A stretch of DNA of 64,000 bases from RFPW01 sp040401595 (GTDB lineage: Bacteria; Pseudomonadota; Gammaproteobacteria; Burkholderiales; Burkholderiaceae_E), in NCBI GenBank assembly GCA_040401595.1, contig JBBAOE010000003.1, positions 124,001 through 188,000 on the forward strand, written 5' to 3'. Of this stretch, positions 1 to 8,930 are shown piece after piece. Under the pieces are notes generated by a model. It was not told the DNA's origin. It saw only the letters and a program-made list of their open reading frames with translations, and made no database searches. A program made the position numbers and the translations under genes. How positions within the stretch are numbered: position 1 is the first letter of the stretch; every line of letters begins with the position of its first letter.

Positions 1-2924
1 CGCGTTACCTCGCCGAGGATGCGCTCGAGGCCATCGTCGTCGAGTACGGTCATCTGCCGGCCGTGGTCGAAATCGACGCGGCGCTCGACCCCACCAGTAC
101 CGCTCTGCACGTTGGCGTGGGTAGCAATGTGGTCTCTGAGCGGCGGTTCTCTTATGGCGAACCCACGGCCGAATTCGCTGCTGCTGCGCATCAAGTGACC
201 GTCGACGTCGCGTTTCCGCGTAACTCATGCACGCCGATTGAATGTGGCGTGGTGCTGGCCGAGCACCTGCCCATGCCCGATGGGCGTCCAAGTTACAGCG
301 TCTGCTCGAACTTCATGGGGCCATTCTCGCTGCATGCCGTCATGGCGATGGCGCTACAGGTCCCTGGTAATCGGCTGCGCCATCGGGTTCCGAGGGATTC
401 GGGCGGAAGCTTCGGGGTCAAGCATTCGGTCTTCCCCTATGTCGTGCTGATGTGTCTGGCCGCCCGAAAGGCGGGCGCACCGGTGAAGTGGGTTGAAGAC
501 CGGCTTGAGCATCTGCAGGCGGCGACAGCGGCAACGGCGCGTCAGACTCGTCTCTCGGCTGCGGTGAATGCGCAGGGTCGGATCACGGCGCTCGACTATG
601 ACCAGGTCGATGAGGTCGGTGCCTACTTGCGAGCGCCCGAGCCCGCAACGTTCTATCGCATGCATGGTGCGCTGACCGGGGCGTACGACATCGGGCACCT
701 GACCGTACGCAATCGGGTGGTCGTGACCAATAAGGTACCCAGCGGTTTGGTCCGTGGTTTTGGCGGCCCTCAGGTGTTTTTCGCACTCGAGCGTTTGATG
801 GACCAGATCGCTGCCCAATTGGCGATCGATCCGGTCGAACTGCGTCGACGCAATTTTGTACAGGCGCACCAGTTCCCGTATCACGCCGCGGCTGGGGCCA
901 TTCTCGATTCGGGGGATTATCTTCGGCTCACCGATATGGTCATGGCTGAAGCGGCGGCTCAGGCACTCTGGAGCCGCCGTGATGCGGCGCGTGCAGCTGG
1001 CAAGCTCTATGGCATCGGCGTCGCCGCGATTGTGGAACCGTCGATCTCGAACATGGGCTACATCAGCACGGTGCTCACGCCCGAGCAACGCGCCAAGGCG
1101 GGCCCGAAGAATGGGGCGATTTCCAGCGCGACCGTTGCGGTCGATCTGCAGGGCGGCATCAATGTCACGATCGCGTCGGCGCCAGCGGGCCAGGGTCACA
1201 TGACCGTGTGTGCGCAGGTCATCGCCGATGTGCTGGGCGTCGATCCGCAGGCCGTGGTTGTCAACGTCGAGTTTGATACGGCCAAAGACGCATGGAGTGT
1301 GGCCGCCGGTAACTACAGCAGCCGCTTTGCGGGAGCGGTCGCTGGCACGGTGCACCTGGCGGCACTTCGCTTGCGGCACAAAATCGCACTCATCGCTTCG
1401 GCCCAACTCGGGTGCCCGGTCGAAGCCGTGGTGTTTGCCGATGGTGAAGTGCGCTCAGGGTTGGACCCGCTGCGCAAACAGCTTTTTACGCGCCTGGCGG
1501 CTAATCCACACTGGGCGCCAGCGCTTCTGCCCGAAGGGCTTGAACCGGGCTTACGTGAGACGGCGTTCTGGACTGGTGAAACGCTGGCCGCTCCGGATGC
1601 ACAGGATCGGGTCAATACCTCGGCAGCCTACGGATTCGTCTTCGATATCTGTGGCCTCGAGATCGATCCCGATACAGGGGCTAGCCGGGTTGATCGTTAT
1701 ATCACTGGACATGATGCTGGAAAACTGCTTAATCCAGCACTTGCGGATGGGCAGATCCGGGGGGCGTTTGCTCAGGGTCTGGGCGCTGCATTGATGGAGA
1801 CCTTTCGCTACAGCGCCGATGGCAATTTCCTGTCGGGCACCTTGGCGGAATATCTGATGCCAACCGCCTGTGAGGTTCCGGATCCGGTGATTGTGCATCT
1901 GGAGACGCCCAGCCCCTTCACACCGCTGGGCGCCAAGGGCTTGGGTGAGGGCAATAACATGAGCACGCCGGTGTGCATTGCCAATGCGTTTGCCGATGCG
2001 TTGCGCGGTCTGCGAGGGTTGCCAACTGCAGTGCCAACTGCGGTGCTGCCGGCGGTGACACCGGAGATGCGCGTCAGCGACCGGTTAATCGCGGTTGCTG
2101 AACACAGTGGCATCGCCGGGATCACCTTGCCACTCACTCCCTCACGTGTGTTGGCCTTGATTGGGGCGATCGAGCCAGCCCGTCCCGCCCAACGCAGCGC
2201 GGAATCTGAGAAGACGGTAGCGGACCAAGCGGCGTCGCCGTTATCAGGATCGAACGCGGTTTCTGCCGTAGTCCCCAGTTTGCAGGCAACGGGTTTTGTC
2301 GATATTGCAGCCACGCCTGCTGAGGTGTTTGCTGTCCTTCTCGACCCGGTCGCTTTGGCCCTTGTCATCCCCGGCTGCGACCAATTGATCCCAGATGGTC
2401 CCAATCGGTTCCGGGCGCAGGTCACGATCCGGATCGCTCTGATCAAGGCGCGCTATGAGGCCGAAATCGAGCTGAGCGATATTGTTGCCCCAACCTCCCT
2501 ACGTCTCGCGGGACGCGGGCAGTCAGCCCTTGGGACAGCCCAAGGCGATGGTTGCGTGAGGCTCGAAGCCATCATGCCGTCTGGTGCTCAGGCAGCTGAA
2601 CCAGCAGGTACGACGCATACCCGATTGCACTACGACTACCGGGCGCAGGTTGGCGGGAAGGTCGCTGCCGTCGGTCCCCGAATGCTGGAAGGCGCTGCTC
2701 GCCTGGTCCTGGGCGAGTTGTTCGCAGCGCTTGGACGGCAGGCACAAAGGGGTCAGTCTCTCGCCCACGGTGGCCCGAACGAACGGGCGGGCGAAGGCTC
2801 GGGCGGCGTAGCCGTCGATGCAGGACGACCATCTTCAGCGCCGCTGAACCAGGAGCGCTCCTGGTGGCGTCGCGTGTTTGCGTGGTTGGTGTCGGGTGGG
2901 CGCGACGCTGGAGGCCGCTCATGA
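1..2924 (+). CDS. Molybdenum hydroxylase large subunit fused to a C-terminal CoxG-like (SRPBCC) domain; 5' end outside window
   Basis: The reading frame is already open at base 3 (RYLAEDALEAIVVEYGHLP), so the N-terminus lies upstream. The first ~700 residues are a xanthine dehydrogenase/CO dehydrogenase-family Mo-cofactor subunit, with a GLVRGFGGPQ loop near the cofactor and the C-terminal GAKGLGEGNN motif carrying the expected catalytic Glu. From about residue 735 of the visible protein there is a separate SRPBCC domain (ATGFVDIAATPAEVFAVLLD, later RAQVTIRIALIKARYE) of the CoxG type, normally a stand-alone accessory protein. The join is in one uninterrupted frame. The family hydroxylates carbons of heterocycles, aldehydes or aromatic acyl compounds using water; the substrate here is unknown. 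The stop overlaps the next start (ATGA), so the subunits are translationally coupled. Confidence 0.9.
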   Translation, partial: RYLAEDALEAIVVEYGHLPAVVEIDAALDPTSTALHVGVGSNVVSERRFSYGEPTAEFAAAAHQVTVDVAFPRNSCTPIECGVVLAEHLPMPDGRPSYSVCSNFMGPFSLHAVMAMALQVPGNRLRHRVPRDSGGSFGVKHSVFPYVVLMCLAARKAGAPVKWVEDRLEHLQAATAATARQTRLSAAVNAQGRITALDYDQVDEVGAYLRAPEPATFYRMHGALTGAYDIGHLTVRNRVVVTNKVPSGLVRGFGGPQVFFALERLMDQIAAQLAIDPVELRRRNFVQAHQFPYHAAAGAILDSGDYLRLTDMVMAEAAAQALWSRRDAARAAGKLYGIGVAAIVEPSISNMGYISTVLTPEQRAKAGPKNGAISSATVAVDLQGGINVTIASAPAGQGHMTVCAQVIADVLGVDPQAVVVNVEFDTAKDAWSVAAGNYSSRFAGAVAGTVHLAALRLRHKIALIASAQLGCPVEAVVFADGEVRSGLDPLRKQLFTRLAANPHWAPALLPEGLEPGLRETAFWTGETLAAPDAQDRVNTSAAYGFVFDICGLEIDPDTGASRVDRYITGHDAGKLLNPALADGQIRGAFAQGLGAALMETFRYSADGNFLSGTLAEYLMPTACEVPDPVIVHLETPSPFTPLGAKGLGEGNNMSTPVCIANAFADALRGLRGLPTAVPTAVLPAVTPEMRVSDRLIAVAEHSGIAGITLPLTPSRVLALIGAIEPARPAQRSAESEKTVADQAASPLSGSNAVSAVVPSLQATGFVDIAATPAEVFAVLLDPVALALVIPGCDQLIPDGPNRFRAQVTIRIALIKARYEAEIELSDIVAPTSLRLAGRGQSALGTAQGDGCVRLEAIMPSGAQAAEPAGTTHTRLHYDYRAQVGGKVAAVGPRMLEGAARLVLGELFAALGRQAQRGQSLAHGGPNERAGEGSGGVAVDAGRPSSAPLNQERSWWRRVFAWLVSGGRDAGGRS

Positions 2925-3757
2925 AACCTGCAGCGTTCGACTACGTGCGGGCTGACTCAGCCGAGGCGGCCGTCGCATTCCTGGCCCAGCATGGCGATGA
3001 GGCGCGCATTCTTGCGGGCGGGCAATCGCTCATGGCAGTGCTCAACATGCGCCTGGCGCAGCCAGCGCTCCTGATTGACATCTCGCAGAGTCGCCTGATG
3101 CGCGAATCGGTCATCTCTGCCGACAGTTTGGTGATCGGGGCGTCCGCCACGCAGGCCGAGATTGCCCGACGCCCGAATTTGATCGCCGAAGTGCCTCTAC
3201 TGGCGCAGGCATTCCCCCATATTTCCCACGTTCAGATTCAAAATCGTGGAACGGTTTGTGGGTCTGTGGCGCATGCAGATCCTTCAGCCGAATTGCCTCT
3301 GGTCCTTCTGGCGCTGCGTGGCGAAGTCCTGCTTCAGAGCAACCGGGGCAGCCGGACCGTTTCTGCGCAAGACTTCATCACCGGCATGTTGACGACGACG
3401 CGCCGGGCTGACGAGTTGGTGCGCAGCGTCCGCTATCCGCTCGCCACGGCAGGGACTGGCTACGGCTTTGGCGAATTTTCCTTGCGGCATGGCGACTATG
3501 CGGCATGCGCTGTTGCTGCGGTGGTCAATCGCGACGGGATCCGGATTGCCATTGGCGGTGTCGCTGATTGCTCGACAGCACGCGACTGGCCTCTGCTCGA
3601 GGGGGCTGCACTGGACGATGCGCTCAACGAATTGGCCTGGGACCTTGACGCACGTGACGATCCTCAGGTCAGCGCGCAGGCGAGGCGGCATCTGGTGCGG
3701 CGGTTGGGCTTGCGCGTGATCGAAGCGGCCCGCCACACGATGGAGAACCCGTCATGA
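2921..3757 (+). CDS. Molybdenum hydroxylase FAD-binding (medium) subunit
   Basis: CoxM/XdhB-type FAD subunit, 278 residues, carrying electrons from the Fe-S subunit to the final acceptor. FAD-binding motifs are visible: ILAGGQSLMAVLNMR near residue 30 and QNRGTVCGSVAHADPSAELP near residue 105. The start ATG at 2921 overlaps the upstream stop by four bases and gives the usual family N-terminus (MKPAAFDYVRA); an in-frame start at 2864 would add 19 residues without family character. I see no four-cysteine insertion that would house the extra 4Fe-4S cluster of 4-hydroxybenzoyl-CoA reductase, which argues against that enzyme. It overlaps the next gene by ATGA. Confidence 0.92.
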   Translation: MKPAAFDYVRADSAEAAVAFLAQHGDEARILAGGQSLMAVLNMRLAQPALLIDISQSRLMRESVISADSLVIGASATQAEIARRPNLIAEVPLLAQAFPHISHVQIQNRGTVCGSVAHADPSAELPLVLLALRGEVLLQSNRGSRTVSAQDFITGMLTTTRRADELVRSVRYPLATAGTGYGFGEFSLRHGDYAACAVAAVVNRDGIRIAIGGVADCSTARDWPLLEGAALDDALNELAWDLDARDDPQVSAQARRHLVRRLGLRVIEAARHTMENPS

Positions 3758-4335
3758 GTATCGAGTCCAATCCTGACCCCCAGTCCGACACCCAGGCATT
3801 GCCCCTTGTGCTGCATCGAGACATCACGCACAGGATCGATCTCGTGCTCAATGGCGAGTCGCGAACTGCCCAGGCCGAGCCGCGCCTGTTATTGACTGAC
3901 TTTTTACGCCATAGCCTGGGTGCGACCGGAACCCATGTGGGTTGTGAGCATGGCGTTTGTGGTGCCTGCACGGTTCGGATCGATGGCGTTGCGCAGCGAG
4001 CCTGCCTCACCCTGGCGGTGCAGTGTGCCGGTCGGCGAGTGGACACCATCGAGGGATTGGCCGGCGATCAGCAGCCGCTGGGAGACTTGCAGGCGGCATT
4101 TAAACGGCATCATGCGCTCCAGTGTGGCTTCTGCACGGCCGGTATTTTAATGTCCTGCGCGGACTGGCTCGAGCGTCCTCGGGCGCAGGCGCCTTCCGAA
4201 ACTGAAGTGCGTGAAATGCTCTCAGGGCATCTGTGTCGCTGTACCGGCTACGCGCCGATTGTTGCGGCGGTCCTTGAGGTGGCGCAAGCCCGCGCGCTTG
4301 CCCGTGAATCCGCAATCGAGCCCAGCCATGCTTGA
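3754..4335 (+). CDS. Molybdenum hydroxylase 2Fe-2S (small) subunit
   Basis: CoxS/XdhA-type small subunit, 193 residues. The plant-type 2Fe-2S motif (GCEHGVCGACTVRIDG, about residues 65-80) and the helical-domain cluster (QCGFCTAGILMS, then HLCRCTGYAP) are both complete. A roughly 25-residue N-terminal extension precedes the ferredoxin domain. Gene order large-FAD-small differs from the small-large-FAD order of the second molybdenum hydroxylase at 34.4-38.2 kb, so the two sets are not simple local duplicates. The stop overlaps the ligase start at 4328. Confidence 0.93.
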   Translation: MSIESNPDPQSDTQALPLVLHRDITHRIDLVLNGESRTAQAEPRLLLTDFLRHSLGATGTHVGCEHGVCGACTVRIDGVAQRACLTLAVQCAGRRVDTIEGLAGDQQPLGDLQAAFKRHHALQCGFCTAGILMSCADWLERPRAQAPSETEVREMLSGHLCRCTGYAPIVAAVLEVAQARALARESAIEPSHA

Positions 4336-5938
4336 TCTGGGTCGTACTTTTCTGCAAAGCGTCGAGCGCAACCCGAATGCGCTCGCCCTGGTCGACGGCG
4401 ATTTGCGCTTGACCTATGGGCAGTGGGCGCAGCAGGTGGGTGCAGTTCAGCGTGGCTTGAAGGATCTCGGACTGGTCCGCGGGGACCATTGCCTGACCAT
4501 CTTGCAAAACCGTTTCGAGGCTGCAACCCTGCATTGGGCTTGTCAGTTTTCAGGCATCGTGATCACGCCGATCAACTGGCGGGCCAAGCCCGACGAGATC
4601 GACTATGTCATCGATAACGCGGCGGCCAGGGCGCTGATTTATGAGCCGATTTCGGCCGCGGCTGTTGCCAGGAGCGATCTGGCTTCCAGGGTCCTGCGCG
4701 TGGGTGTTGGCGCCTTGTCGGCGCTCGAACACGATCCGGGTCCGCCGCACGCAACGATCATGAATCCGACGGTGAGCGCTCCACAGCGATTTGACGACTG
4801 GCTGGCAAACGCCTGCGACCCGGTCGTCGAGGCCGATTCGAGTGACTGGTCGGTGATGCTCTACACCTCCGGGACCACAGGCAAACCCAAAGGGGTACCT
4901 CGTCGCCAGCGCGCCGAACGGATTGCCGCGCTGGCGCACGTGGCACAGAATCAGTATGCCCATAGTGAGCGGACCTTGGGCGTCATGCCGCTCTATCACA
5001 CCATGGGGGTCCGTTCCCTGCTGGCGTTGACGCTGCTCGACGGGGCGCTGATCTGCATGGCGAAATGGGATGCAGAGTCTGCGTTGAACTTGATCGAACG
5101 CGAAACAGTCTCACACCTGTATCTGGTGCCCACGCTCTATCACGATCTGTTGGCGCAAACGGGGTTTTCACCGTCCCGTGTTTGTAGCGTACGAAAGCTT
5201 GGGTTTGCTGGCGCGCCAATGCCCGATGGGCTATTGCTACGTCTGGATCAAGCCTTCCAGCCCGAACTCTTCGTCAACCATTACGGCAGTTCGGAGATTT
5301 ATACGTTTTCGATCAATCAGTCAGCCGTGGCCAAACCGGGCTCGGCCGGGCGAGCTGGAATCAATACCCGATTGCGGGTGGTGCCCCTGAACGCGCAGTC
5401 GGCGGACATCCTAGCGGCGCCCCTGGAAGAAGGACAGATCATTGCGGATCTGATGAGTGATGAGGCCTTCGAGGGCTACCATCGTCGTCCGGAAGCCAAC
5501 GAGCGCAGCTTGCGTGGGGGCTGGTACTTCACCGGCGATACCGGCTATTTCGATGAACGCGGCGAGCTTTTCGTCACCGGCCGGGTCGATGACATGATCA
5601 TCAGTGGCGGCGAGAACATTTCGCCAGTCGATATCGAATCGGTGCTTTCGCTGCATCCCTCCGTCGATGAGGTGGCCGTCGCCGGATTGAAAGACGAGCG
5701 TTGGGGACAACGCGTTGTCGCTTTCGTCAAGCGTCGGGACGCAGTGTGTGCCGATGCGCTTGACCTGCATTGTCGCCAATCGGATCTGGTCAATTTCAAG
5801 CGTCCGCGCGAATACGTGTTCGTTGCCGACATTCCAAAATCTCCGGTGGGCAAGATCCTGCGCCGACAACTGATTGCCGGCGAATATCAGCTGGACGCCC
5901 AGAGCCCCCTCTCTAATTCCACATTGAAGAACGATTAA
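4328..5938 (+). CDS. AMP-forming acyl-CoA ligase (ANL superfamily)
   Basis: Adenylate-forming enzyme of 536 residues that activates a carboxylate to its CoA thioester. The P-loop-like motif (MLYTSGTTGKPKG, near residue 178), the hinge region (YFTGDTGYFDERGELFVTGR) and the C-terminal lysine motif (PKSPVGKILRR) are present. ATG 4328 is preferred because an ANL N-terminus begins there (MLDLGRTFLQSVERNPNA) and it overlaps the preceding stop; upstream in-frame sequence from 4211 is a shadow of the 2Fe-2S gene. Position between the hydroxylase and a hydratase suggests CoA activation of the compound the hydroxylase acts on, or of its product. Substrate is not deducible; the fold is shared by benzoate, cyclohexanoate and fatty-acid ligases. 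Confidence 0.88.
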   Translation: MLDLGRTFLQSVERNPNALALVDGDLRLTYGQWAQQVGAVQRGLKDLGLVRGDHCLTILQNRFEAATLHWACQFSGIVITPINWRAKPDEIDYVIDNAAARALIYEPISAAAVARSDLASRVLRVGVGALSALEHDPGPPHATIMNPTVSAPQRFDDWLANACDPVVEADSSDWSVMLYTSGTTGKPKGVPRRQRAERIAALAHVAQNQYAHSERTLGVMPLYHTMGVRSLLALTLLDGALICMAKWDAESALNLIERETVSHLYLVPTLYHDLLAQTGFSPSRVCSVRKLGFAGAPMPDGLLLRLDQAFQPELFVNHYGSSEIYTFSINQSAVAKPGSAGRAGINTRLRVVPLNAQSADILAAPLEEGQIIADLMSDEAFEGYHRRPEANERSLRGGWYFTGDTGYFDERGELFVTGRVDDMIISGGENISPVDIESVLSLHPSVDEVAVAGLKDERWGQRVVAFVKRRDAVCADALDLHCRQSDLVNFKRPREYVFVADIPKSPVGKILRRQLIAGEYQLDAQSPLSNSTLKND

Positions 5939-5950
5939 ATCAGGAACGTC

Positions 5951-6763
5951 ATGACGCTCACGCAACTCGCCCACCCCGCCTACACCCTACCGACGGAATT
6001 CGACGGTTTTCACGTCGACATCGATCTGGTCCGCGAACGGGCTGACATCATCCTCGACCGTCCGCCGCTGAACGTCATCAGCATGGGCGCGCGCGATCAG
6101 TTGCGCCTTGTGTTTGAAGCGCTGGACGCCGATTCACGGGTGCGCGTAATCGTGGTTCGGTCCGTCGGAGAGCATTTCTCAAGTGGCGGGGATATCAAAG
6201 GCTTCCTCGCGGCTACGCCCGAGCATGTGAGCAAGCTGGCCTGGAATATTGCCGCGCCTGCACGGTGTTCCAAGCCGGTGATCGCGGCCGCTCGAGGCTA
6301 TTGTTTTGGTGTCGGTTTCGAGCTTTCTCTGGCCTGTGATTTTCGGCTGGTGACGCCAACCACGCTGTATGCCTTGCCAGAGCAAAAGCTCGGGCAGATT
6401 CCGGGATCCGGCGGCTCGGCTCGTTTGCAGAAGATGGTCGGAATCACCCGGACCAAGGATATCGTCATGCGCTCGCGTCGCATCCCGGGCCAACAGGCCT
6501 TTGACTGGGGTGTCGCCACGGAATGCGTCCCCGATGCGGAACTCGAGCGAGCGACCGATGCGCTCGTGGACGAGCTGCGCAGCTTCTCGCCGATCGCTCA
6601 GCGGACCGCCAAGAAGTTACTCAACGATACCGAGGACTCGCCGCTCTCGATTGCGATCGAACTCGAGGGGCACTGCTATTCGCGGCTAAGGACTAGCGAT
6701 GATTTTCGAGAGGGCGTTGAGGCCTTTCATTCCAAACGCAAGCCCAAGTTCACCGGACTCTGA
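5951..6763 (+). CDS. Enoyl-CoA hydratase/isomerase family protein (crotonase fold)
   Basis: Crotonase-superfamily protein of 270 residues. It has an oxyanion-hole region (HFSSGGDIKGF, residues ~76-86) and both glutamates used by true hydratases: in CFGVGFELSLACD and in LPEQKLGQIPGSGG. Hydration or isomerisation chemistry is therefore possible, although the superfamily also contains hydrolases and ring-cleaving enzymes. It follows the ligase by 12 bases and precedes the transporter genes, so it is probably in the same transcript and acts on the CoA thioester made upstream. Confidence 0.85.
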   Translation: MTLTQLAHPAYTLPTEFDGFHVDIDLVRERADIILDRPPLNVISMGARDQLRLVFEALDADSRVRVIVVRSVGEHFSSGGDIKGFLAATPEHVSKLAWNIAAPARCSKPVIAAARGYCFGVGFELSLACDFRLVTPTTLYALPEQKLGQIPGSGGSARLQKMVGITRTKDIVMRSRRIPGQQAFDWGVATECVPDAELERATDALVDELRSFSPIAQRTAKKLLNDTEDSPLSIAIELEGHCYSRLRTSDDFREGVEAFHSKRKPKFTGL

Positions 6764-6816
6764 GGCTGTTGAGGGTTCGGTTTTATTTTTCTAACGACGA
6801 CTGGAGGAGCAACATC

Positions 6817-8034
6817 ATGAAATTACCCGTCACCAGGACCAGTGCGCAGCGCACCCTGAAACGCCTCAGCCTCGCAACAGCGGTTGCATCGGCAGCCCTG
6901 GCGTTGCCGGTGCTTGCGCTGGCTCAGGATGCGTCGGTGATCCGTGTTGGCGTCGTTACGCCACTCTCGGGAACCTATGCGGGGATCGGTCAGCAGGTCA
7001 AATGGGGACTGGATCTGGCGGCGGCGCAACTCAACGCCAGCGGTGGCATTCTCGGCCGCAAGCTGGAATTGATCTACGAGGATGAAGAAGCCAATCCGGC
7101 CGTCGCTGTTCAAAAGGCGGAAAAACTGTTCCAGGTCAGTAAGGTCGACTTTCTGACCGGTACGGTGAACTCTGGCTCCACCCTCGCCGTTGGGCAGGTG
7201 GCCGAGCGCAATGCTCGTCTGATGGCGACCACGGTTTCGTTCGCCGATTCGATTACGGCCGATAAGTGCAGCCCGAACGTGTTCCGGGTCAATGCCCGCG
7301 CTGGCATGCAGTCGGCTGCGTTGGCGGACTGGATGGCCTCGACCCGCCCCAACGCCAACGTCTTCTATCTGGGGCCTGACTACGAGATGGGCCGCAGCAC
7401 GGTGGCCGCATTCAAATCCGCTGCGGAAGGCAAGGGCGCAAAGACCGCGGGCGAAGTCTTTGCCCCGCTGGATAACAAGGACTACTCACCTTTCTTCGGT
7501 CAGATCCGCGCTGCCCGGCCCACGGTTCTCTACACGTCGGTTGCTGGTAACGATACGGTCCGACTGTTCAATCAGATGGCCGAATTCGGGGTCAGCAACA
7601 ACATCCAGATCGTTGGGGCATCGGGTACGGTCACCTCGCAGAATTTGCCAGCGATCGGCAAAGCTGCCAACGGATTCGTCACGGGTGTGGGTTACTCACC
7701 GCTGCTCGACTCGCCGGAGAACAAGAAGTTCATTGCGGAGTTCCAGGCAGCCGCCAAGACCCAACCGGATCTCTACGGTGCGGATAGTTATGGCGTCTTG
7801 TTCTTTTACAAGGCTGCGGTCGAAAAGGCGAAATCGACCGATACCGATAAGGTCAGGGAAGCCATGCGCGGACTGCAATGGTCTACGCCCCAGGGCATGA
7901 AGACGATGCGTGCGGGCGACCACCAGGCCATGCAAGAGATGTATGCGGTCAAGGTCAACAACACCCAGTTCGAGATCGTGGGCAAAGTGGCGGCAGCGAA
8001 CGCCATCGGCCCTGACACCTGCACCCGGTTCTGA
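6817..8034 (+). CDS. Liv-type ABC transporter periplasmic substrate-binding protein
   Basis: Type-I periplasmic binding protein (Peripla_BP_6 class) of 405 residues. It has a long Sec signal peptide rich in Ala and Leu ending near ALPVLALAQ, then the usual start of the mature fold (IRVGVVTPLSGTYAGIGQQV). ATG 6817 is chosen because GGAGGAGC lies 8-14 bases upstream; an in-frame TTG at 6769 has no such site. Liv-type systems import branched-chain amino acids but also aromatic acids, amides and urea. Placement directly after a CoA ligase and hydratase suggests this one captures the compound degraded by the operon. Confidence 0.92.
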   Translation: MKLPVTRTSAQRTLKRLSLATAVASAALALPVLALAQDASVIRVGVVTPLSGTYAGIGQQVKWGLDLAAAQLNASGGILGRKLELIYEDEEANPAVAVQKAEKLFQVSKVDFLTGTVNSGSTLAVGQVAERNARLMATTVSFADSITADKCSPNVFRVNARAGMQSAALADWMASTRPNANVFYLGPDYEMGRSTVAAFKSAAEGKGAKTAGEVFAPLDNKDYSPFFGQIRAARPTVLYTSVAGNDTVRLFNQMAEFGVSNNIQIVGASGTVTSQNLPAIGKAANGFVTGVGYSPLLDSPENKKFIAEFQAAAKTQPDLYGADSYGVLFFYKAAVEKAKSTDTDKVREAMRGLQWSTPQGMKTMRAGDHQAMQEMYAVKVNNTQFEIVGKVAAANAIGPDTCTRF

Positions 8035-8048
8035 GCGGAATACCCCCC

Positions 8049-8930
8049 ATGGACTGGATCCAGTTCGTCCTGGCCCCCCAGATCATCAACGGTCTTGCGA
8101 TTGGTGTCGCAGTGGTGTTGATGGCCCTGGGGCTCACGATCATTTTCGGTCTGCTCGATGTGATCAATATGGCCCATGGGGAGTTCTATGCCATCGGCGC
8201 CTATGTCGCGGTGGCGCTGCTAGGGGCTGGCATAACGTTCTGGTGGGCGCTTGCGCTCACTCCTTTTCTGATGGCTGTTCTGGGCTATGTCACCGAGCGG
8301 AGTCTGATCCAGCGGGTCTTCGACAGCAAAGACCGCCATACCCTCACGTTGCTTCTCACGTTTGGAATCGGGATCGTTCTGGAGGATCTTCTGAAGCTCG
8401 TGTTTGGGGCTAATCCCCTGCGGGTCGAAGCGCCCATCTCGGGTGCAACCGAGATGGTCGGTTTGTTTTTTCCGAACTATCGACTTTTTGTGATGGGACT
8501 GGGGTCACTCATCATCGGAGCGGTCTGGATACTGGTGTTCCGAACATCCCTGGGCGCAATGGTCAGGGCAGCTGCATTTGACCGGCAGATGACAGCCTCC
8601 CTGGGCGTACCGGTGAACCGTGTCTATGCAGCCACGTTCGCATTTGGCGTGGCGCTGGCGGGCGTGTCGGGCGTCCTTCTGGCACCAATCTATTCCGTCT
8701 TCCCTACGATGGGTCGAGACTTTGTCCTGATTGCATTCTCGGTCGTGATCATCGGAGGCATGGGTTCGATCAAAGGAGCTGTGATTGCGGGACTGTTGTT
8801 AACCCAGATTCAGTCGATCTCGAGTCTGTTCATCTCGCCGGTCTGGGGCGATCCACTGTTGTTTGGCATTATGGTCCTGGTGCTCATGTGGCGCCCACAG
8901 GGTCTCTTCGGCAGGCTTGGTCATGCGTGA
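8049..8930 (+). CDS. Liv-type ABC transporter permease (LivH-like)
   Basis: Polytopic inner-membrane permease of 293 residues. Characteristic segments include ALGLTIIFGLLDVINMAHGEFY near residue 27 and the conserved cytoplasmic coupling region (VRAAAFDRQMTASLGV). It begins 14 bases after the binding-protein stop. The C-terminus ends in WRPQGLFGRLGHA, the usual LivH ending. It should pair with the following LivM-like permease to form the channel. Confidence 0.92.
   Translation: MDWIQFVLAPQIINGLAIGVAVVLMALGLTIIFGLLDVINMAHGEFYAIGAYVAVALLGAGITFWWALALTPFLMAVLGYVTERSLIQRVFDSKDRHTLTLLLTFGIGIVLEDLLKLVFGANPLRVEAPISGATEMVGLFFPNYRLFVMGLGSLIIGAVWILVFRTSLGAMVRAAAFDRQMTASLGVPVNRVYAATFAFGVALAGVSGVLLAPIYSVFPTMGRDFVLIAFSVVIIGGMGSIKGAVIAGLLLTQIQSISSLFISPVWGDPLLFGIMVLVLMWRPQGLFGRLGHA

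Noticed and set aside
1..5938. 4-Hydroxybenzoyl-CoA reductase with its ligase
   Set aside because: The FAD subunit lacks the four-cysteine 4Fe-4S insertion typical of that enzyme.
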